Assembly: GCF_002355415.1 (NCBI RefSeq)
Contig: NZ_AP014936.1
Coordinates: 1,922,001-1,986,000 of the forward strand
DNA length: 64,000 nt
DNA from: Sulfurifustis variabilis
GTDB taxonomy: Bacteria > Pseudomonadota > Gammaproteobacteria > Acidiferrobacterales > Sulfurifustaceae
Direction of reading: 5' to 3'
How positions within the stretch are numbered: position 1 is the stretch's first letter; the number at the start of each line of letters is the position of its first letter. This document shows, piece after piece, positions 7,591 through 17,591 of this stretch. Position numbers and translations under genes: made by a program. The notes under the pieces are model-generated. The model ran no database searches, had not been told where the DNA came from, and was given only the letters and a program-made list of their open reading frames with translations.

Positions 7591-9840
7591 ATGAAAAGAA
7601 TACTTTTCAACGCAACTCATCCGGAGGAGTTGCGCCTCGCCATCGTCGACGGCCAGAAGCTCCTCGACCTCGACATCGAGTCCTCCACCTACCAACAGAA
7701 GAAGGGCAATATCTACAAGGCCCGCGTCACGCGGGTCGAGCCAAGCCTGGAAGCGGCGTTCGTCGACTACGGGACGGAGCGCCAGGGCTTCCTGCCCCTC
7801 AAGGAAATTTCCCGCGTTTACTTCACCGGGCACGACGAACGCACGCCGCTCGGCCAAGTCCGCATAAAGGACGTTATCAAGGAAGGCCAGGAACTCGTTG
7901 TTCAGGTGGATAAAGAAGAGCGCGGCACCAAGGGCGCGGCACTGACCACCTTCATCTCCCTGGCGGGCCGCTACCTCGTCCTCATGCCCAACAACCCCAA
8001 GGGCGGCGGCATTTCCCGCCGGATCGAGGGGGAGGAACGGGCCGAGCTGCGCGAAGCCATGGCGCACCTTACGGTACCGGAAGACTACTCGCTCATCGCC
8101 CGCACCGCGGGGATCGGGCGCTCGCCCGAGGAGCTCCAGTGGGATCTCGACTACCTGGTGCACCTCTGGGACGCGATCAGCAAGGCGGCGGCCGAGCGGC
8201 CGGCCTCGTTCCTGATCTATCAGGAATCCAACCTGGTCGTGCGCGCCGTGCGGGACTACCTTCGGCAGGACATCGGGGAGGTGCTGGTCGACAACCCCGA
8301 GATCTACGAGCGCATGAAGAAGTTCATGCAGCAGGTGGCCCCCCAGTGGCTGGACCGCCTGAAGCTCTACAAGGACGAGACACCCCTATTTTCGCGTTTC
8401 CAGATCGAGCACCAGATCGAGTCCGCGTTTTCCCGTGAAGTACGCCTGGAGTCCGGCGGAGCCATTGTGTTCGACAAGACCGAGGCGGTCGTCACCATCG
8501 ACGTGAACTCGGCGCGGGCGACGAAGGGTGCGGACATCGAGGAGACCGCGCTGAACACGAACCTCGAGGCGGCCGAGGAGGTCGCCCGCCAGCTCCGGCT
8601 GCGCGATCTGGGCGGCCTGATCGTCATCGACTTCATCGACATGACGCCGGTGCGGAACCAGCGGATGGTGGAGCAGCGCCTCATGGACTCCCTCAAGGTC
8701 GACCGCGCACGGGTGCAGGTCGGTCGCATCTCTCGCTTCGGGCTGCTCGAGATGTCCCGCCAGCGCCTGCGCCCGGCCCTCGGGGAAACCTCCTCGCTCG
8801 TGTGCCCCCGGTGCGTCGGGACCGGCCACATCCGGTCCGTGCAGTCTTCCGCCCTCTCCGTGCTTCGCATGATTCAGGAGGAGGCGATGAAGGAAAACAC
8901 GGCCGCCGTGCACGTGCACCTGCCGGTCGAGACCGCCACCTGGCTGCTCAATGAGAAGCGCCACGAGCTCACCGGCATCGAGTCCCGCATCGGCACGCCG
9001 GTCATGGTGATCCCGGACGAGACCATGGAGACGCCCCATTACCACATACGTCGTCTGCGCATGGACGAGTACGAGGCCGAGGCGGACATCCCCAGCTACG
9101 ACATCGAGATCGTCGAGGAGGAAGAGGAAGAGGCGCCGCCACGCGTCGCGCCTGCCGCGGAAAAGCCGGTGATCGGACCGCTGACGCACGGAGCGGCGCC
9201 ACCGGCGCCGATGGCGCCGGCCAGGAAACCGGCCGGACTTATCAAGCGCCTTATCAGCGGGCTCTTCGGCGGGGAGCCGGCCATCCCCGAACCGGCCCCC
9301 CGTCAGGCACCGCCAGCTCCCGCACGCGACCGGGGTCCGCGCGACCACCGTCGCCCGCCGCGCGTACCGAAGCCCGCGCCAACGGAAGCGGCGAAGCCGC
9401 CCCGCCCGCATCGCCCAAGCGCGCCGGCGGCCCAGGAGGCGGGTACCGGCGCGCAGGAGCGACGTGAGAGCAGTCGTCGCCGCGGCCGTCGCGGCCGTCG
9501 CGGACGCTCCGGCACCCGTCCGGAGACGGCGCCGCGCGCGGAATCCGGTGCCGATCAAGGGCGCGAGGCATCATCGCGGCAGGGGGTGCCCCCGCGCCGC
9601 GAACATCCCCACAGCGGCAACGGCCAGGCATCGCGGACACCCGAAACACCCTCTCATCCGGCCGAGAACGAAGGGGCATCGCCCGTGCCGACCCCGATCT
9701 CGACTCCGGCTGCACCGTCGCCGGCGGCTGCGCCTTCGGCTTCGCAGGTTCCCCGGCGGGAAGAGTCGGCGGTATCGCTGGTGCAGGTCGAGACACGGCG
9801 CGACGAAGGAAACGACCACGCCGAGGGCAAGACCGAGTAA
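7591..9840 (+). CDS. rne: Ribonuclease E
   Basis: 749 residues. The N-terminal catalytic half holds an S1 RNA-binding domain (about 36-120), 5'-sensor region, and DNase I-like domain with metal ligands Asp304 (TIDVNSA) and Asp347 (VIDFIDM). The Zn-link C405-P-R-C408 joins the subunits. Past residue 510 the protein becomes acidic, then proline- and arginine-rich (including a repeated RRGRRGR segment around 630), the disordered RNA/partner-binding tail of RNase E type enzymes. It is shorter than the 1061-residue E. coli enzyme, mostly in the tail. It performs single-strand RNA cleavage in mRNA decay and rRNA/tRNA processing. Convergent with the phosphatase gene, only 3 bases apart. Confidence 0.92.
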   Translation: MKRILFNATHPEELRLAIVDGQKLLDLDIESSTYQQKKGNIYKARVTRVEPSLEAAFVDYGTERQGFLPLKEISRVYFTGHDERTPLGQVRIKDVIKEGQELVVQVDKEERGTKGAALTTFISLAGRYLVLMPNNPKGGGISRRIEGEERAELREAMAHLTVPEDYSLIARTAGIGRSPEELQWDLDYLVHLWDAISKAAAERPASFLIYQESNLVVRAVRDYLRQDIGEVLVDNPEIYERMKKFMQQVAPQWLDRLKLYKDETPLFSRFQIEHQIESAFSREVRLESGGAIVFDKTEAVVTIDVNSARATKGADIEETALNTNLEAAEEVARQLRLRDLGGLIVIDFIDMTPVRNQRMVEQRLMDSLKVDRARVQVGRISRFGLLEMSRQRLRPALGETSSLVCPRCVGTGHIRSVQSSALSVLRMIQEEAMKENTAAVHVHLPVETATWLLNEKRHELTGIESRIGTPVMVIPDETMETPHYHIRRLRMDEYEAEADIPSYDIEIVEEEEEEAPPRVAPAAEKPVIGPLTHGAAPPAPMAPARKPAGLIKRLISGLFGGEPAIPEPAPRQAPPAPARDRGPRDHRRPPRVPKPAPTEAAKPPRPHRPSAPAAQEAGTGAQERRESSRRRGRRGRRGRSGTRPETAPRAESGADQGREASSRQGVPPRREHPHSGNGQASRTPETPSHPAENEGASPVPTPISTPAAPSPAAAPSASQVPRREESAVSLVQVETRRDEGNDHAEGKTE

Positions 9841-9843
9841 GGG

Positions 9844-10320
9844 TCAGCGGGCGAGGCGAGCTCGCACCTCGGCCAGGAGACCTTCGGCCGCGTCCTCGAT
9901 GAGATCGAGCACGCGGTCGAAGCCGCTTGCCGACCCGAAGTACGGATCGGGAACCGCCCGCTCGTCCGAGCGCGTGGCAAATTCCAGGAACAGGCGGATC
10001 TTGTGCTCGTGCCCGGGCGGACAGATGGCCCGCAGATGCGCGTAATTTTCGTGGTCCATGGCGAGCACCAGATCGTAGCGTTCCAGATCCTCCACTCCCG
10101 CCTGCCTGCCGCGGAGCCCGCTGATGTCGGCGCCGCGCCGAACCGCCGCGGCCTGTGCGCGCTCGTCCGGCGGCTCGCCGACGTGGTAGGCATGCGTTCC
10201 CGCCGAATCGATCTCGACATGCTCGAGAAGCTCCGCCTCCGCAACCCGCCGACGGAACACACCCTCCGCCATCGGCGAGCGGCAGATGTTGCCGAGACAC
10301 ACGAACAGCACTTTCACCAT
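9844..10320 (-). CDS. Low-molecular-weight protein tyrosine phosphatase
   Basis: 158 residues starting MVKVLFVCLGNICRSP; the P-loop C-L-G-N-I-C-R-S lies at about 8-15 and the general acid is in VPDPYF (about 118-123). The ORF could extend upstream but the ATG at 10320 is right after the P-loop spacing of the family. It follows kdsB by 2 bases, as in the Pseudomonas kdsB-ptpA order. Family members act on tyrosine-phosphorylated proteins such as polysaccharide co-polymerases; the target here is unknown. Confidence 0.87.
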   Translation of the reverse strand: MVKVLFVCLGNICRSPMAEGVFRRRVAEAELLEHVEIDSAGTHAYHVGEPPDERAQAAAVRRGADISGLRGRQAGVEDLERYDLVLAMDHENYAHLRAICPPGHEHKIRLFLEFATRSDERAVPDPYFGSASGFDRVLDLIEDAAEGLLAEVRARLAR

Positions 10321-10322
10321 GC

Positions 10323-11060
10323 CTATCCCCGCTGGTTCCCGTAGGCTCTGCGAACACGCTCGAGGTCCTCGGGTGTGTCGACACCCGCCTCGGGCAGCTC
10401 GGCCGTTTCCACGACGCTGATCGTCTCGCCGTGCCACAGCACCCGCAGCTGCTCGAGCTGCTCGATGCTTTCAAGCGGGCACGGCGACCAGCCGCAGTAG
10501 CGCGCGACGAACCCAGCTCGATAGGCGTAGAGCCCGATGTGCCGGAACGCCTCGGCGGGGCCTTCCCCGTCGCGCGGAAACGGAATCGGCGCGCGGCTGA
10601 AATAGAGCGCGCGCCCCCTGGCGTCGCGCACGACCTTCACGACGTTCGGATTGTTGAATTCATCGACATGGCGCAGCCGGTGACAGGCCGTCGCCACCGC
10701 CGCCTCCGGGTCGCTCTCGAGCGCCTGCGCCACCTGGCGCAGGAGCGCCGGCGGCATCAGCGGTTCGTCGCCCTGCAGGTTCACCACGATCTCCCCGGAC
10801 CCGATGCCCAGGTGCGCGAGCACCTCGCCGATGCGCTCGGTGCCGGAGCGATGCGACGCGGACGTCATGACCACGCGTGCGCCGAAACCCTCGGCCGCCG
10901 CCCGGATTCGTTCGTCGTCGGTCGCGATCGTGACGCTCGCCGCGCCGCTCGCGCGGGCGCGCTCGTAAACGCGCTCGATCAGCGGCTTCCCCGCCACATC
11001 AAGCAGCGGTTTGCCGGGAAGCCGGGAGGAGGCGTAGCGCGCGGGAATGACGATGTGCAT
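10323..11060 (-). CDS. kdsB: 3-deoxy-manno-octulosonate cytidylyltransferase (CMP-Kdo synthetase)
   Basis: 245 residues from ATG at 11060, where the family start MHIVIPARYASSRLPGKPL begins; the fifteen codons before it are not part of the family. It activates Kdo with CTP for the LPS inner core. Nucleotide-binding motifs are the N-terminal RYASSRLPGKPL and VNLQGDEPLM. It lies in the lpxK-ycaR-kdsB-lmwPTP run. Confidence 0.92.
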   Translation of the reverse strand: MHIVIPARYASSRLPGKPLLDVAGKPLIERVYERARASGAASVTIATDDERIRAAAEGFGARVVMTSASHRSGTERIGEVLAHLGIGSGEIVVNLQGDEPLMPPALLRQVAQALESDPEAAVATACHRLRHVDEFNNPNVVKVVRDARGRALYFSRAPIPFPRDGEGPAEAFRHIGLYAYRAGFVARYCGWSPCPLESIEQLEQLRVLWHGETISVVETAELPEAGVDTPEDLERVRRAYGNQRG

Positions 11061-11145
11061 GGCCGGTTTCAGGTCACAGGCGCGGGGCGCCAGGCTGGCG
11101 AGCACGCGTTGCGCGCCTTTTGCACTCGGAGCTCATCGCGTCGGA

Positions 11146-11340
11146 CTAGGATCCGCCTTTCCGTTCGAGCTCCTCGTCCGGCACCCGCCGTGCCTCGTCT
11201 TCGAGCATCACGGGAATGTCGTCGCGTATCGGATACGCCAGCCGATCGGCCTTGCAGAGGAGCTCGGCCCGCGCCTTGTCGTAGACGAGCGGGCCCTTGC
11301 AGACGGGGCAAACGAGTATGTCCAGCAGTTTCTTATCCAC
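11146..11340 (-). CDS. Trm112/YcaR-family small zinc-ribbon-like protein
   Basis: 64 residues: [18 protein letters not shown] with a CxxC pair, then a conserved [12 protein letters not shown] segment, which is diagnostic for the UPF0434/YcaR family. Between lpxK and kdsB in many gammaproteobacteria; its start overlaps the lpxK end by 8 bases. Function in LPS synthesis is suggested by position only. Confidence 0.88.
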   Translation of the reverse strand: MDKKLLDILVCPVCKGPLVYDKARAELLCKADRLAYPIRDDIPVMLEDEARRVPDEELERKGGS

Positions 11341-12319
11341 GTCGAAGCTCCGTCAATCGGTTGTCGAGCCACTCGGCAAATCGCGGGTCGGGCGCGGCGG
11401 AGACCGCGAGATACCAGGCGTTGTCGAGCGGAAAGCGACTGCATTTTACCGCATCCTTTTCGGTCATCACGACCGGGCGGGCGTCCCCGAAGCGGAGATC
11501 GCCGGGGACGAAGGGATGATGATCCGGAAACGGGTGCTCGATGACCCGGATGCCGAGCGCCCGCAGGTGCGCGAAGAAACGCCCGGGGTTGCCGATTCCG
11601 GCCACGGCGTGCACCGTTTCGTCCCGGAATGCCGCGGGCGCGCGGTGCTCCTCCCCTCCCACCCGGTGAAACGCCGTCGGCTGCAACGTCATGCCCCACT
11701 CGCCCGCTTTCGGTTCGCCCTGCACCACACGTGCATCCACGCACTCGAGCCGCGCGAGCGGCTCGCGAAGCGGCCCCGCCGGCAGGCAGCGGCCGTTCCC
11801 GAAGCGGCGATCTCCGTCGATCACGGCGATCTCGAGGTCGCGTGCCAGGCGGTAATGCTGAAGACCGTCGTCGGCGACGACGATGTCGCAACCGAGCGTC
11901 TGCAGCCTCGCCGCGCCCCGCGGCCGATCCGGATCGGCGATTACCGGGCAAGCGCTTCGCCGGGCGAGCAGCACGGGTTCGTCGCCCACCAGACGGGCGT
12001 CGGTTTCGGGCAGCACGCGCTGGGGCCAGCACCGGGCCCGGCCCCCGTAGCCGCGGGTGACGATACCGGGGCGCCAGCCCTGCCGTTGAAGGCGCTGAGC
12101 GATCCAGAGCACGAGCGGCGTCTTGCCGGTTCCGCCGACGGTGACGTTGCCGACCACGATTACGGGGATCGGCAGGCGCGTGGTCCGGAACCAGCCCAGC
12201 CGATAAAGCCGTCGCCGAACCCGGACGGTCGCGGAAAAGAGGAGCGAGAGCGGGAGGAGCAGGCGGCTCGCCCAGCCGTCCGCCGACCATGTCCGCTCCC
12301 AGCGCCGGGCGGGCGTCAT
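11333..12319 (-). CDS. lpxK: Tetraacyldisaccharide 4'-kinase
   Basis: 328 residues. A membrane-binding amphipathic N-terminus (about 15-45) is followed by the Walker A-like [10 protein letters not shown] (61-70) and later [11 protein letters not shown] and DGDRRFGNG, hallmark LpxK segments. It phosphorylates the lipid A precursor on the inner-membrane face. ATG start; separated from msbA by 73 bases. Confidence 0.92.
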   Translation of the reverse strand: MTPARRWERTWSADGWASRLLLPLSLLFSATVRVRRRLYRLGWFRTTRLPIPVIVVGNVTVGGTGKTPLVLWIAQRLQRQGWRPGIVTRGYGGRARCWPQRVLPETDARLVGDEPVLLARRSACPVIADPDRPRGAARLQTLGCDIVVADDGLQHYRLARDLEIAVIDGDRRFGNGRCLPAGPLREPLARLECVDARVVQGEPKAGEWGMTLQPTAFHRVGGEEHRAPAAFRDETVHAVAGIGNPGRFFAHLRALGIRVIEHPFPDHHPFVPGDLRFGDARPVVMTEKDAVKCSRFPLDNAWYLAVSAAPDPRFAEWLDNRLTELRRG

Positions 12320-12392
12320 CGGTGGCCCGATTCCGGGCCGTTCGGCCGCGGACAGGATGCGGCTCGGCCCTCGTGGATCCCCCGGGTCATGC

Positions 12393-14153
12393 TCACGCCT
12401 CGGCGAATTGCCTCCGGTAGAGATTCGCGTAAACCCCTTCGCGCGCGAGCAGCTCCGCGTGCGTGCCGCTTTCGACGATCCGCCCCTTCGCGAGCACCAG
12501 GATGCGATCGGCGCGCTCCACGGTCGACAGCCGGTGCGCGATCACGAGCGTCGTGCGATTCTCCCGCAACTTGGCCATGGCCTCCTGCACGTACCGCTCC
12601 GACTCGGTGTCGAGCGCGGAGGTCGCCTCGTCGAGGATCAGGATGGGGGCATCCTTATATAAGGCGCGCGCGATGGCCACGCGCTGGCGCTGGCCGCCGG
12701 ACAGTCGCGCGCCCCGCTCCCCGACCCGGGTATCCAGGCCCTCGGGCAACTGAGCGGCGAACTCGAGCACGTGCGCGGCCCGGACCGCGCGATCCAGCCG
12801 CGCCTCGTCGACCGGCTCGTCGGGGCCGTACGCGATGTTGCGGCGGATGGAGTCGTCGAAAAGCAGCGTCTCCTGACCGACGAGGGCGATGTGCGAGCGA
12901 AGGTCGGCAAGGCCGATCTCGTCGATGTTCACCTCGTCGACCCGGATCTCTCCGCTCGTCACGCGATAAAAGCGCGGCAGCAGCGCGGCGATCGTCGTCT
13001 TCCCGCTTCCGGAGAGGCCGACCAGCGCGAGGGTTTGCCCCGGCTCGACCGTGAACGAGATGTCGTGCAGCGCCGGCACCGCCGCGGTCGGGTACCGGAA
13101 ATGGACGTGCCGGTACTCGATGCGACCCCGCACGCGCTCCAGCCGCACCGCGCCCGTGTCGGTTTCGGGCGGCTCGTCCAGCAGCGTAAAGGCGCTCTGC
13201 GCGGCCGCAAGCCCCGTCTGGATGACCTCGTTGATCTTCGTCAGCTGCTTGGCCGGATTCATGATGAGCGTGGCGGCGGTGACGTAGGACACGAAGACGC
13301 CGGCCGTGATGTCGCTCGACATCATCGCGAACTGGATGACGACGGCGAGCGCGACGACGGCGGTAAGCTGGAGCAGGCCGATGCCGATCGACGAGACCGC
13401 CACCTTGCGCATGGCATGCCGTCGATTCTGTTCGTTGGCCCTCCCGAAGGCGTTGATCTCCGCCTTTTCCCCGGCGAAGGCCTTGACCACGCGATGCCCC
13501 TCGGCGGCCTCGCGCATCACCTGGGAGATGTCGGCGACGCTCGCCTGAATCTGGTGGCTGGTCTTGCGAAAACGGCGGCTCATCGCCCGCATCAGCAGGG
13601 CCGTGACCGGCGCGAGCACCAGGAACAGCACCGTGAGGCGCCAGTCGAGATAGAACATGTAGCCGAGCAGCGCGATCACCGTGAGCCCGTCGCGAACGAC
13701 CACCAGCACGGCGTCGGTCACGGAGCGCGAGATTTGCTCGATGTTGAAGATCAGCCGCGAGATCAGCCCGCCGGTCGGCGTGACGTCGTAGAACTGCGCC
13801 GGAAGTCGCACGAGATGGGCAAAGAGCGCCTGGCGCAGGTCGTACGTGACCCGCCGCCCGACCCAGTGGATCGAGTACTCGGCCAGGAAGTTCGCGAAGA
13901 TCCGGACGAAGAAGATCGCGATGATCAGCGGCGGCACCAGCCGGATCATCTCGGGGTCCTTGTCCACGAGGCCCTGGTCGACGAGCGGGCGCATGAGGGC
14001 GGCGAAGGCCGCGCCCGTCCCGGACATCACGATCATTCCCGCCAGCGCGGCGAGGAAGACGAGCTTGTACGGCCACGCGTAGCCGAGCAGCCGGCGGTAC
14101 AGCCTGAGCGAACCGGACAGATCCGACGCGCGAGCCTCGGGGCGGCCGGTCAC
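12393..14153 (-). CDS. msbA: Lipid A export ABC transporter MsbA
   Basis: 586 residues: six membrane helices in the first 320 residues, then an ABC ATPase with Walker A GLSGSGKTT (379-387), signature LSGGQRQRVAIARAL and Walker B ILILDEATSALD. It flips core-lipid A across the inner membrane. Starts with GTG overlapping the exbD stop as GTGA, so translation is coupled. It sits immediately before lpxK, the classical msbA-lpxK pair. Confidence 0.92.
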   Translation of the reverse strand: MTGRPEARASDLSGSLRLYRRLLGYAWPYKLVFLAALAGMIVMSGTGAAFAALMRPLVDQGLVDKDPEMIRLVPPLIIAIFFVRIFANFLAEYSIHWVGRRVTYDLRQALFAHLVRLPAQFYDVTPTGGLISRLIFNIEQISRSVTDAVLVVVRDGLTVIALLGYMFYLDWRLTVLFLVLAPVTALLMRAMSRRFRKTSHQIQASVADISQVMREAAEGHRVVKAFAGEKAEINAFGRANEQNRRHAMRKVAVSSIGIGLLQLTAVVALAVVIQFAMMSSDITAGVFVSYVTAATLIMNPAKQLTKINEVIQTGLAAAQSAFTLLDEPPETDTGAVRLERVRGRIEYRHVHFRYPTAAVPALHDISFTVEPGQTLALVGLSGSGKTTIAALLPRFYRVTSGEIRVDEVNIDEIGLADLRSHIALVGQETLLFDDSIRRNIAYGPDEPVDEARLDRAVRAAHVLEFAAQLPEGLDTRVGERGARLSGGQRQRVAIARALYKDAPILILDEATSALDTESERYVQEAMAKLRENRTTLVIAHRLSTVERADRILVLAKGRIVESGTHAELLAREGVYANLYRRQFAEA

Positions 14154-14578
14154 GGTGTCGGCGGCTCGGAAGCGGGCTGCTGCGTCGCGAAGGTGAGCTG
14201 CGAGAGCCCCAGCCGGCGCGCGACGTCCATGACGCGCACGACGGCCTCGTGGGGAGTCTTCGCATCGGCCTGGATCACCAGGAGCGGCTCCTTCTCCCGC
14301 TCGACCGCCCGGGCCAGGGCCGTGCGCAGCGTCTCGGCGCTCGTGTTGAGGAGCTGCTGGTCGTTGATGAAGTACTGCCCGCGGGCGTCGATCGCGATAC
14401 GCACGGTCGGCTTTTCCGCCGGCGCCTCGGCCGCAGCTTCCGGCAGGCGCACGCGCAACTGCGACTCCTTCGTGAAGCTCGTCGTGACGATCAGGAAGAT
14501 CAACGTCATGAGCAGGACGTCGATCAGCGGGATCAGGTTCAGCTCCGGCTCGTCGTCCGACGTGCTGCGAAAGTTCAT
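14150..14578 (-). CDS. exbD: Biopolymer transport protein ExbD/TolR family
   Basis: 142 residues with one N-terminal helix (LNLIPLIDVLLMTLIFLIVTT) containing the functionally essential Asp of the D-V-L-L motif, then a periplasmic domain. It forms, with ExbB 1 base away, a proton-driven energy transducer. No tonB or outer-membrane receptor follows, so the partner is unclear. The cluster exbB-exbD-lpxK is also known in pseudomonads, where it lies next to comA. Confidence 0.87.
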   Translation of the reverse strand: MNFRSTSDDEPELNLIPLIDVLLMTLIFLIVTTSFTKESQLRVRLPEAAAEAPAEKPTVRIAIDARGQYFINDQQLLNTSAETLRTALARAVEREKEPLLVIQADAKTPHEAVVRVMDVARRLGLSQLTFATQQPASEPPTP

Positions 14579-14579
14579 G

Positions 14580-15194
14580 TCAGTCCTTCTCGCGCTCGCC
14601 GTGGAGGATTTCGACGAGCTTCAGGGCCTCCTGCTCCATGTCGAGCAGGAGCTCGTTCACCTTGCCCCTGAAGTAGCGGTAGAACATCACGGCCGGAATC
14701 GCGACGGCGAGGCCCGCCGCCGTGGTGATGAGCGCCTGCGCGATGCCGGCCGCCACGATGGACGGATCGCCGACCCCGTGCGTGCCGATCCCCGAGAACA
14801 TCTGGATCATGCCGAGCACCGTGCCAAGCAGACCGAGAAAAGGCGAGATCGCGGCGATGGTCCCGAGCGTGCGCAGATAGCGTTCGAGGTCGGGCGACAC
14901 GTGCCGGCCGGTGTCCTCGAGCGCCTCCTTGATGATCTCGCGATCGTGCCGGCGGTTGACGAGCCCGGCCGCCAGGATTCGCCCGAGCGGCGAGCTGTCG
15001 CGGACGAGCGTGATGTGGGCGTCGTCGAGCTCGTTGCGCGCGAGCCACTGCTGCACCTGGCCGACCAGGTTCGGCGGACAGACGTGCTTGCGTTGAAGGG
15101 ACCAGAACCGTTCGCCGATGATCGCAAGGGCAGCGACGGAACTCAGGACGATGGGCCACATGACCCAGCCGCCCGCCTGAATCAGTTCAAACAT
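14580..15194 (-). CDS. exbB: MotA/TolQ/ExbB proton channel family protein
   Basis: 204 residues, three predicted membrane helices (about 8-28, 105-130, 150-175) with the conserved GLLGTVLGMI and ITTAAGLAVAIPAV segments of ExbB/TolQ. Forms the inner-membrane channel with ExbD. First gene of the exbB-exbD-msbA-lpxK run. Confidence 0.88.
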   Translation of the reverse strand: MFELIQAGGWVMWPIVLSSVAALAIIGERFWSLQRKHVCPPNLVGQVQQWLARNELDDAHITLVRDSSPLGRILAAGLVNRRHDREIIKEALEDTGRHVSPDLERYLRTLGTIAAISPFLGLLGTVLGMIQMFSGIGTHGVGDPSIVAAGIAQALITTAAGLAVAIPAVMFYRYFRGKVNELLLDMEQEALKLVEILHGEREKD

Positions 15195-15247
15195 CGAGGA
15201 TCGGGGAGTGAAAAAGTGCGGCTAATTTAACAGACGCGGCAAAAACC

Positions 15248-17542
15248 TCAAGGCGGACCCGGCCGGGCGTGCCAGTAACGCCGCTCCCGTTCCCGATAAC
15301 CGGTGGCCGTGATCCCCTTTCGATCGAACCTGAGCTCCAGCGCGCCGCCGGACGGCGTGTCGTAGAGCCGCGCGCCCATCGCTTCGTAGCGCGCGACGAC
15401 GTCGGGATGCGGATGGCGGTAGCGGTTGCGATAACCGACCGGAAACAGCACGTGGCGCGGCCGGACCTTTTCCAGGAACCCCGGCGTGGACGACGTGCGG
15501 CTGCCGTGGTGCGGCGCGACGAGCACGTCCGCCGCCAGCGGGACGCCGGCTTCGAGCAGCCACTCCTCCGCGCGCCTCTCGATGTCGCCGGAAAGCAGGA
15601 CAGTGCCGTTTGCGCTCGATACGCGCAACACGCACGAACCGTCGTTGTGGCGACCGGCGAGCGGCTCCGGCGGGCCGAGCACGGCAAAGTCGACGCCGTC
15701 CCATCGCCATGCCTGCCCGGCCCGACACGGCGTGCCGGGGACCTCGGGGGACCCGCTCAGGGTGCGGCTGACCGGAAACGCGGCGAGCACCGCCGGCGCG
15801 CCGCCGGCATGGTCGTTATCGCCGTGACTGACGACGAGCACGTCGATCGAACGTATTCCCGCCTGTTGCAGGTACGGAACGACCACGGCACTGCCCGCAT
15901 CGAAGCGCGATGAAAATCGCGCGCCCGTGTCGAAAACCAGCGAATGCGCATGCGTGCGGACGACCGCGGCGAGCCCCTGACCGACGTCGAGCAGCGTGAA
16001 CCACATCTCCCCCGCCGCCGGCGCGGGCGGGCGGACGAGGAACAGCGGGAGCAGCCACACGACGCCGACGGCGCGCGCCGGCCACCCCCGCGGGGCGAGC
16101 AGAAGGATCGTGCCCACGACGGCGCACGCGAGCGCCCAGTCCGCCGGGCGGTGCTGCGTCCACTGCGCGTAAGGCAGATCGGCGAGCCCGCCGAGCACGC
16201 TCCAGAGCAGGTCGAGAAGCCAGGTCGCGGGTACGAGCGCGAGGGGCGCGATGCCGTCCTGCCCGAGACCGATCAACGCGGCGCCGAGCAACGTCAGCGG
16301 CACGACCAGCAGATCGAACGCCGGGACGGCGAGCAGGTTGGCGAGCGGAGAGACGAGCGACGCCTGCTGAAACAGCCCGAGGAGCAGCGGCAGCATCCCG
16401 AGACCGACGGCCCATTGCACGTGGCCCCACTTTCGCCAGAGCGACCGGCCGTCCTGGTCGCCCCGGACGGCATAAACGATCGCTGCGACGGCAACGAACG
16501 AAAGCCAGAACCCGGGGGCCATGACCGCGAGCGGGTCGTGCACGAGGACCAGAAGAAGCGCGGTGGCGAGCAGCGTCGAGGGCGCCCACCGGCGCCGCAG
16601 CACGATCGCCCCGAGCGCGACCGCCAGCATGACGAGCGCGCGCTGCGTCGGGATCACGAAACCGGCCAGCGCCGCGTAGGCCGCGGCTGCCAGGAAACCC
16701 GCGACTGCACCGAAAATCGGCGCGGGTACGCGCAGCACCGTATAGCCCGGCCAGGCCCATGCGAACCGCGCAAGAAAGAAAACGAGACCCGCGACCAGGC
16801 TGATGTGCAGGCCGGAGATCGCGACCAGATGCACGGTCCCGGTCCGGCGAAGCAGGTTCCATTGCGCATCCGTGATGCCGCGGGTATCGCCGTTGGCGAG
16901 CGCGACGATGAGACCCGCATGGGCCCGCTCACCGAGCACGGCGCGCAACCGCTCACCCAGTCCCTGGCGCACCCGCCCGACGGCGTAACGCAGTCCGTGC
17001 GAAGGGTCGAGCCGCTCCGCGGCGGGATGGTCCCGCACGTAACCGCGCGCCCGGATGCGCTTCCGGAAGAGATGCGCTTCGTAGTCGAAACCACCCGGGT
17101 TCCGGAAGCCATGCGGGCGTTTCAGCCGGACGGTCATGCGCCAGCGTTCGCCGACCCGCGGCGCGAAGCCCGGATCGGCATTGCTGAGCAGGATGCGTCG
17201 GGGCACCTTCACCGCCGAGTCGCCCAGGGCGGCTTCCGCGACGTCGAACTCGAAGCGCAGACCGTATTCGCCGGGGGTCGGTATGTCCGCGATGAACCCC
17301 TCGACAATCAGGTCCCGGCCCTCGAGCCCCTCGGGCAGCGTTTGCTCTAAAATAAGCCCGGCGCGGAAGGTGAGCCACGAGGCACCGGCGACCAGGAACA
17401 AGATGACAAGAACCGCGCGAGGGTGGCGCCAGGCGAGTGCAACGGGCAGGAACAACACCGCCAGCCAGGCCGGCGACGGGAGCGCCGGGAACTGCTGCAC
17501 CACCAGGATCCCACCCAGGAAGGCAATCGCCGCGGCGCGCAA
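15248..17542 (-). CDS. comEC: DNA internalization/competence protein ComEC/Rec2
   Basis: 764-residue polytopic protein: N-terminal DUF4131 region with helices, central competence domain (SGLHISLVAG around 240), and C-terminal metallo-beta-lactamase domain with HGDNDHAGG near 573-581 and APHHGSRTSS near 677. It forms the inner-membrane channel that takes up single-stranded DNA in natural transformation; the C-terminal domain is thought to be the nuclease. Complete and intact, so transformation may be possible, although no other competence gene is in the window. Confidence 0.88.
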   Translation of the reverse strand: MRAAAIAFLGGILVVQQFPALPSPAWLAVLFLPVALAWRHPRAVLVILFLVAGASWLTFRAGLILEQTLPEGLEGRDLIVEGFIADIPTPGEYGLRFEFDVAEAALGDSAVKVPRRILLSNADPGFAPRVGERWRMTVRLKRPHGFRNPGGFDYEAHLFRKRIRARGYVRDHPAAERLDPSHGLRYAVGRVRQGLGERLRAVLGERAHAGLIVALANGDTRGITDAQWNLLRRTGTVHLVAISGLHISLVAGLVFFLARFAWAWPGYTVLRVPAPIFGAVAGFLAAAAYAALAGFVIPTQRALVMLAVALGAIVLRRRWAPSTLLATALLLVLVHDPLAVMAPGFWLSFVAVAAIVYAVRGDQDGRSLWRKWGHVQWAVGLGMLPLLLGLFQQASLVSPLANLLAVPAFDLLVVPLTLLGAALIGLGQDGIAPLALVPATWLLDLLWSVLGGLADLPYAQWTQHRPADWALACAVVGTILLLAPRGWPARAVGVVWLLPLFLVRPPAPAAGEMWFTLLDVGQGLAAVVRTHAHSLVFDTGARFSSRFDAGSAVVVPYLQQAGIRSIDVLVVSHGDNDHAGGAPAVLAAFPVSRTLSGSPEVPGTPCRAGQAWRWDGVDFAVLGPPEPLAGRHNDGSCVLRVSSANGTVLLSGDIERRAEEWLLEAGVPLAADVLVAPHHGSRTSSTPGFLEKVRPRHVLFPVGYRNRYRHPHPDVVARYEAMGARLYDTPSGGALELRFDRKGITATGYRERERRYWHARPGPP

Positions 17543-17591
17543 CGGTCGTCCGATAGTCCTTTAAACAGCGAGACTATACACTACCGCCGCC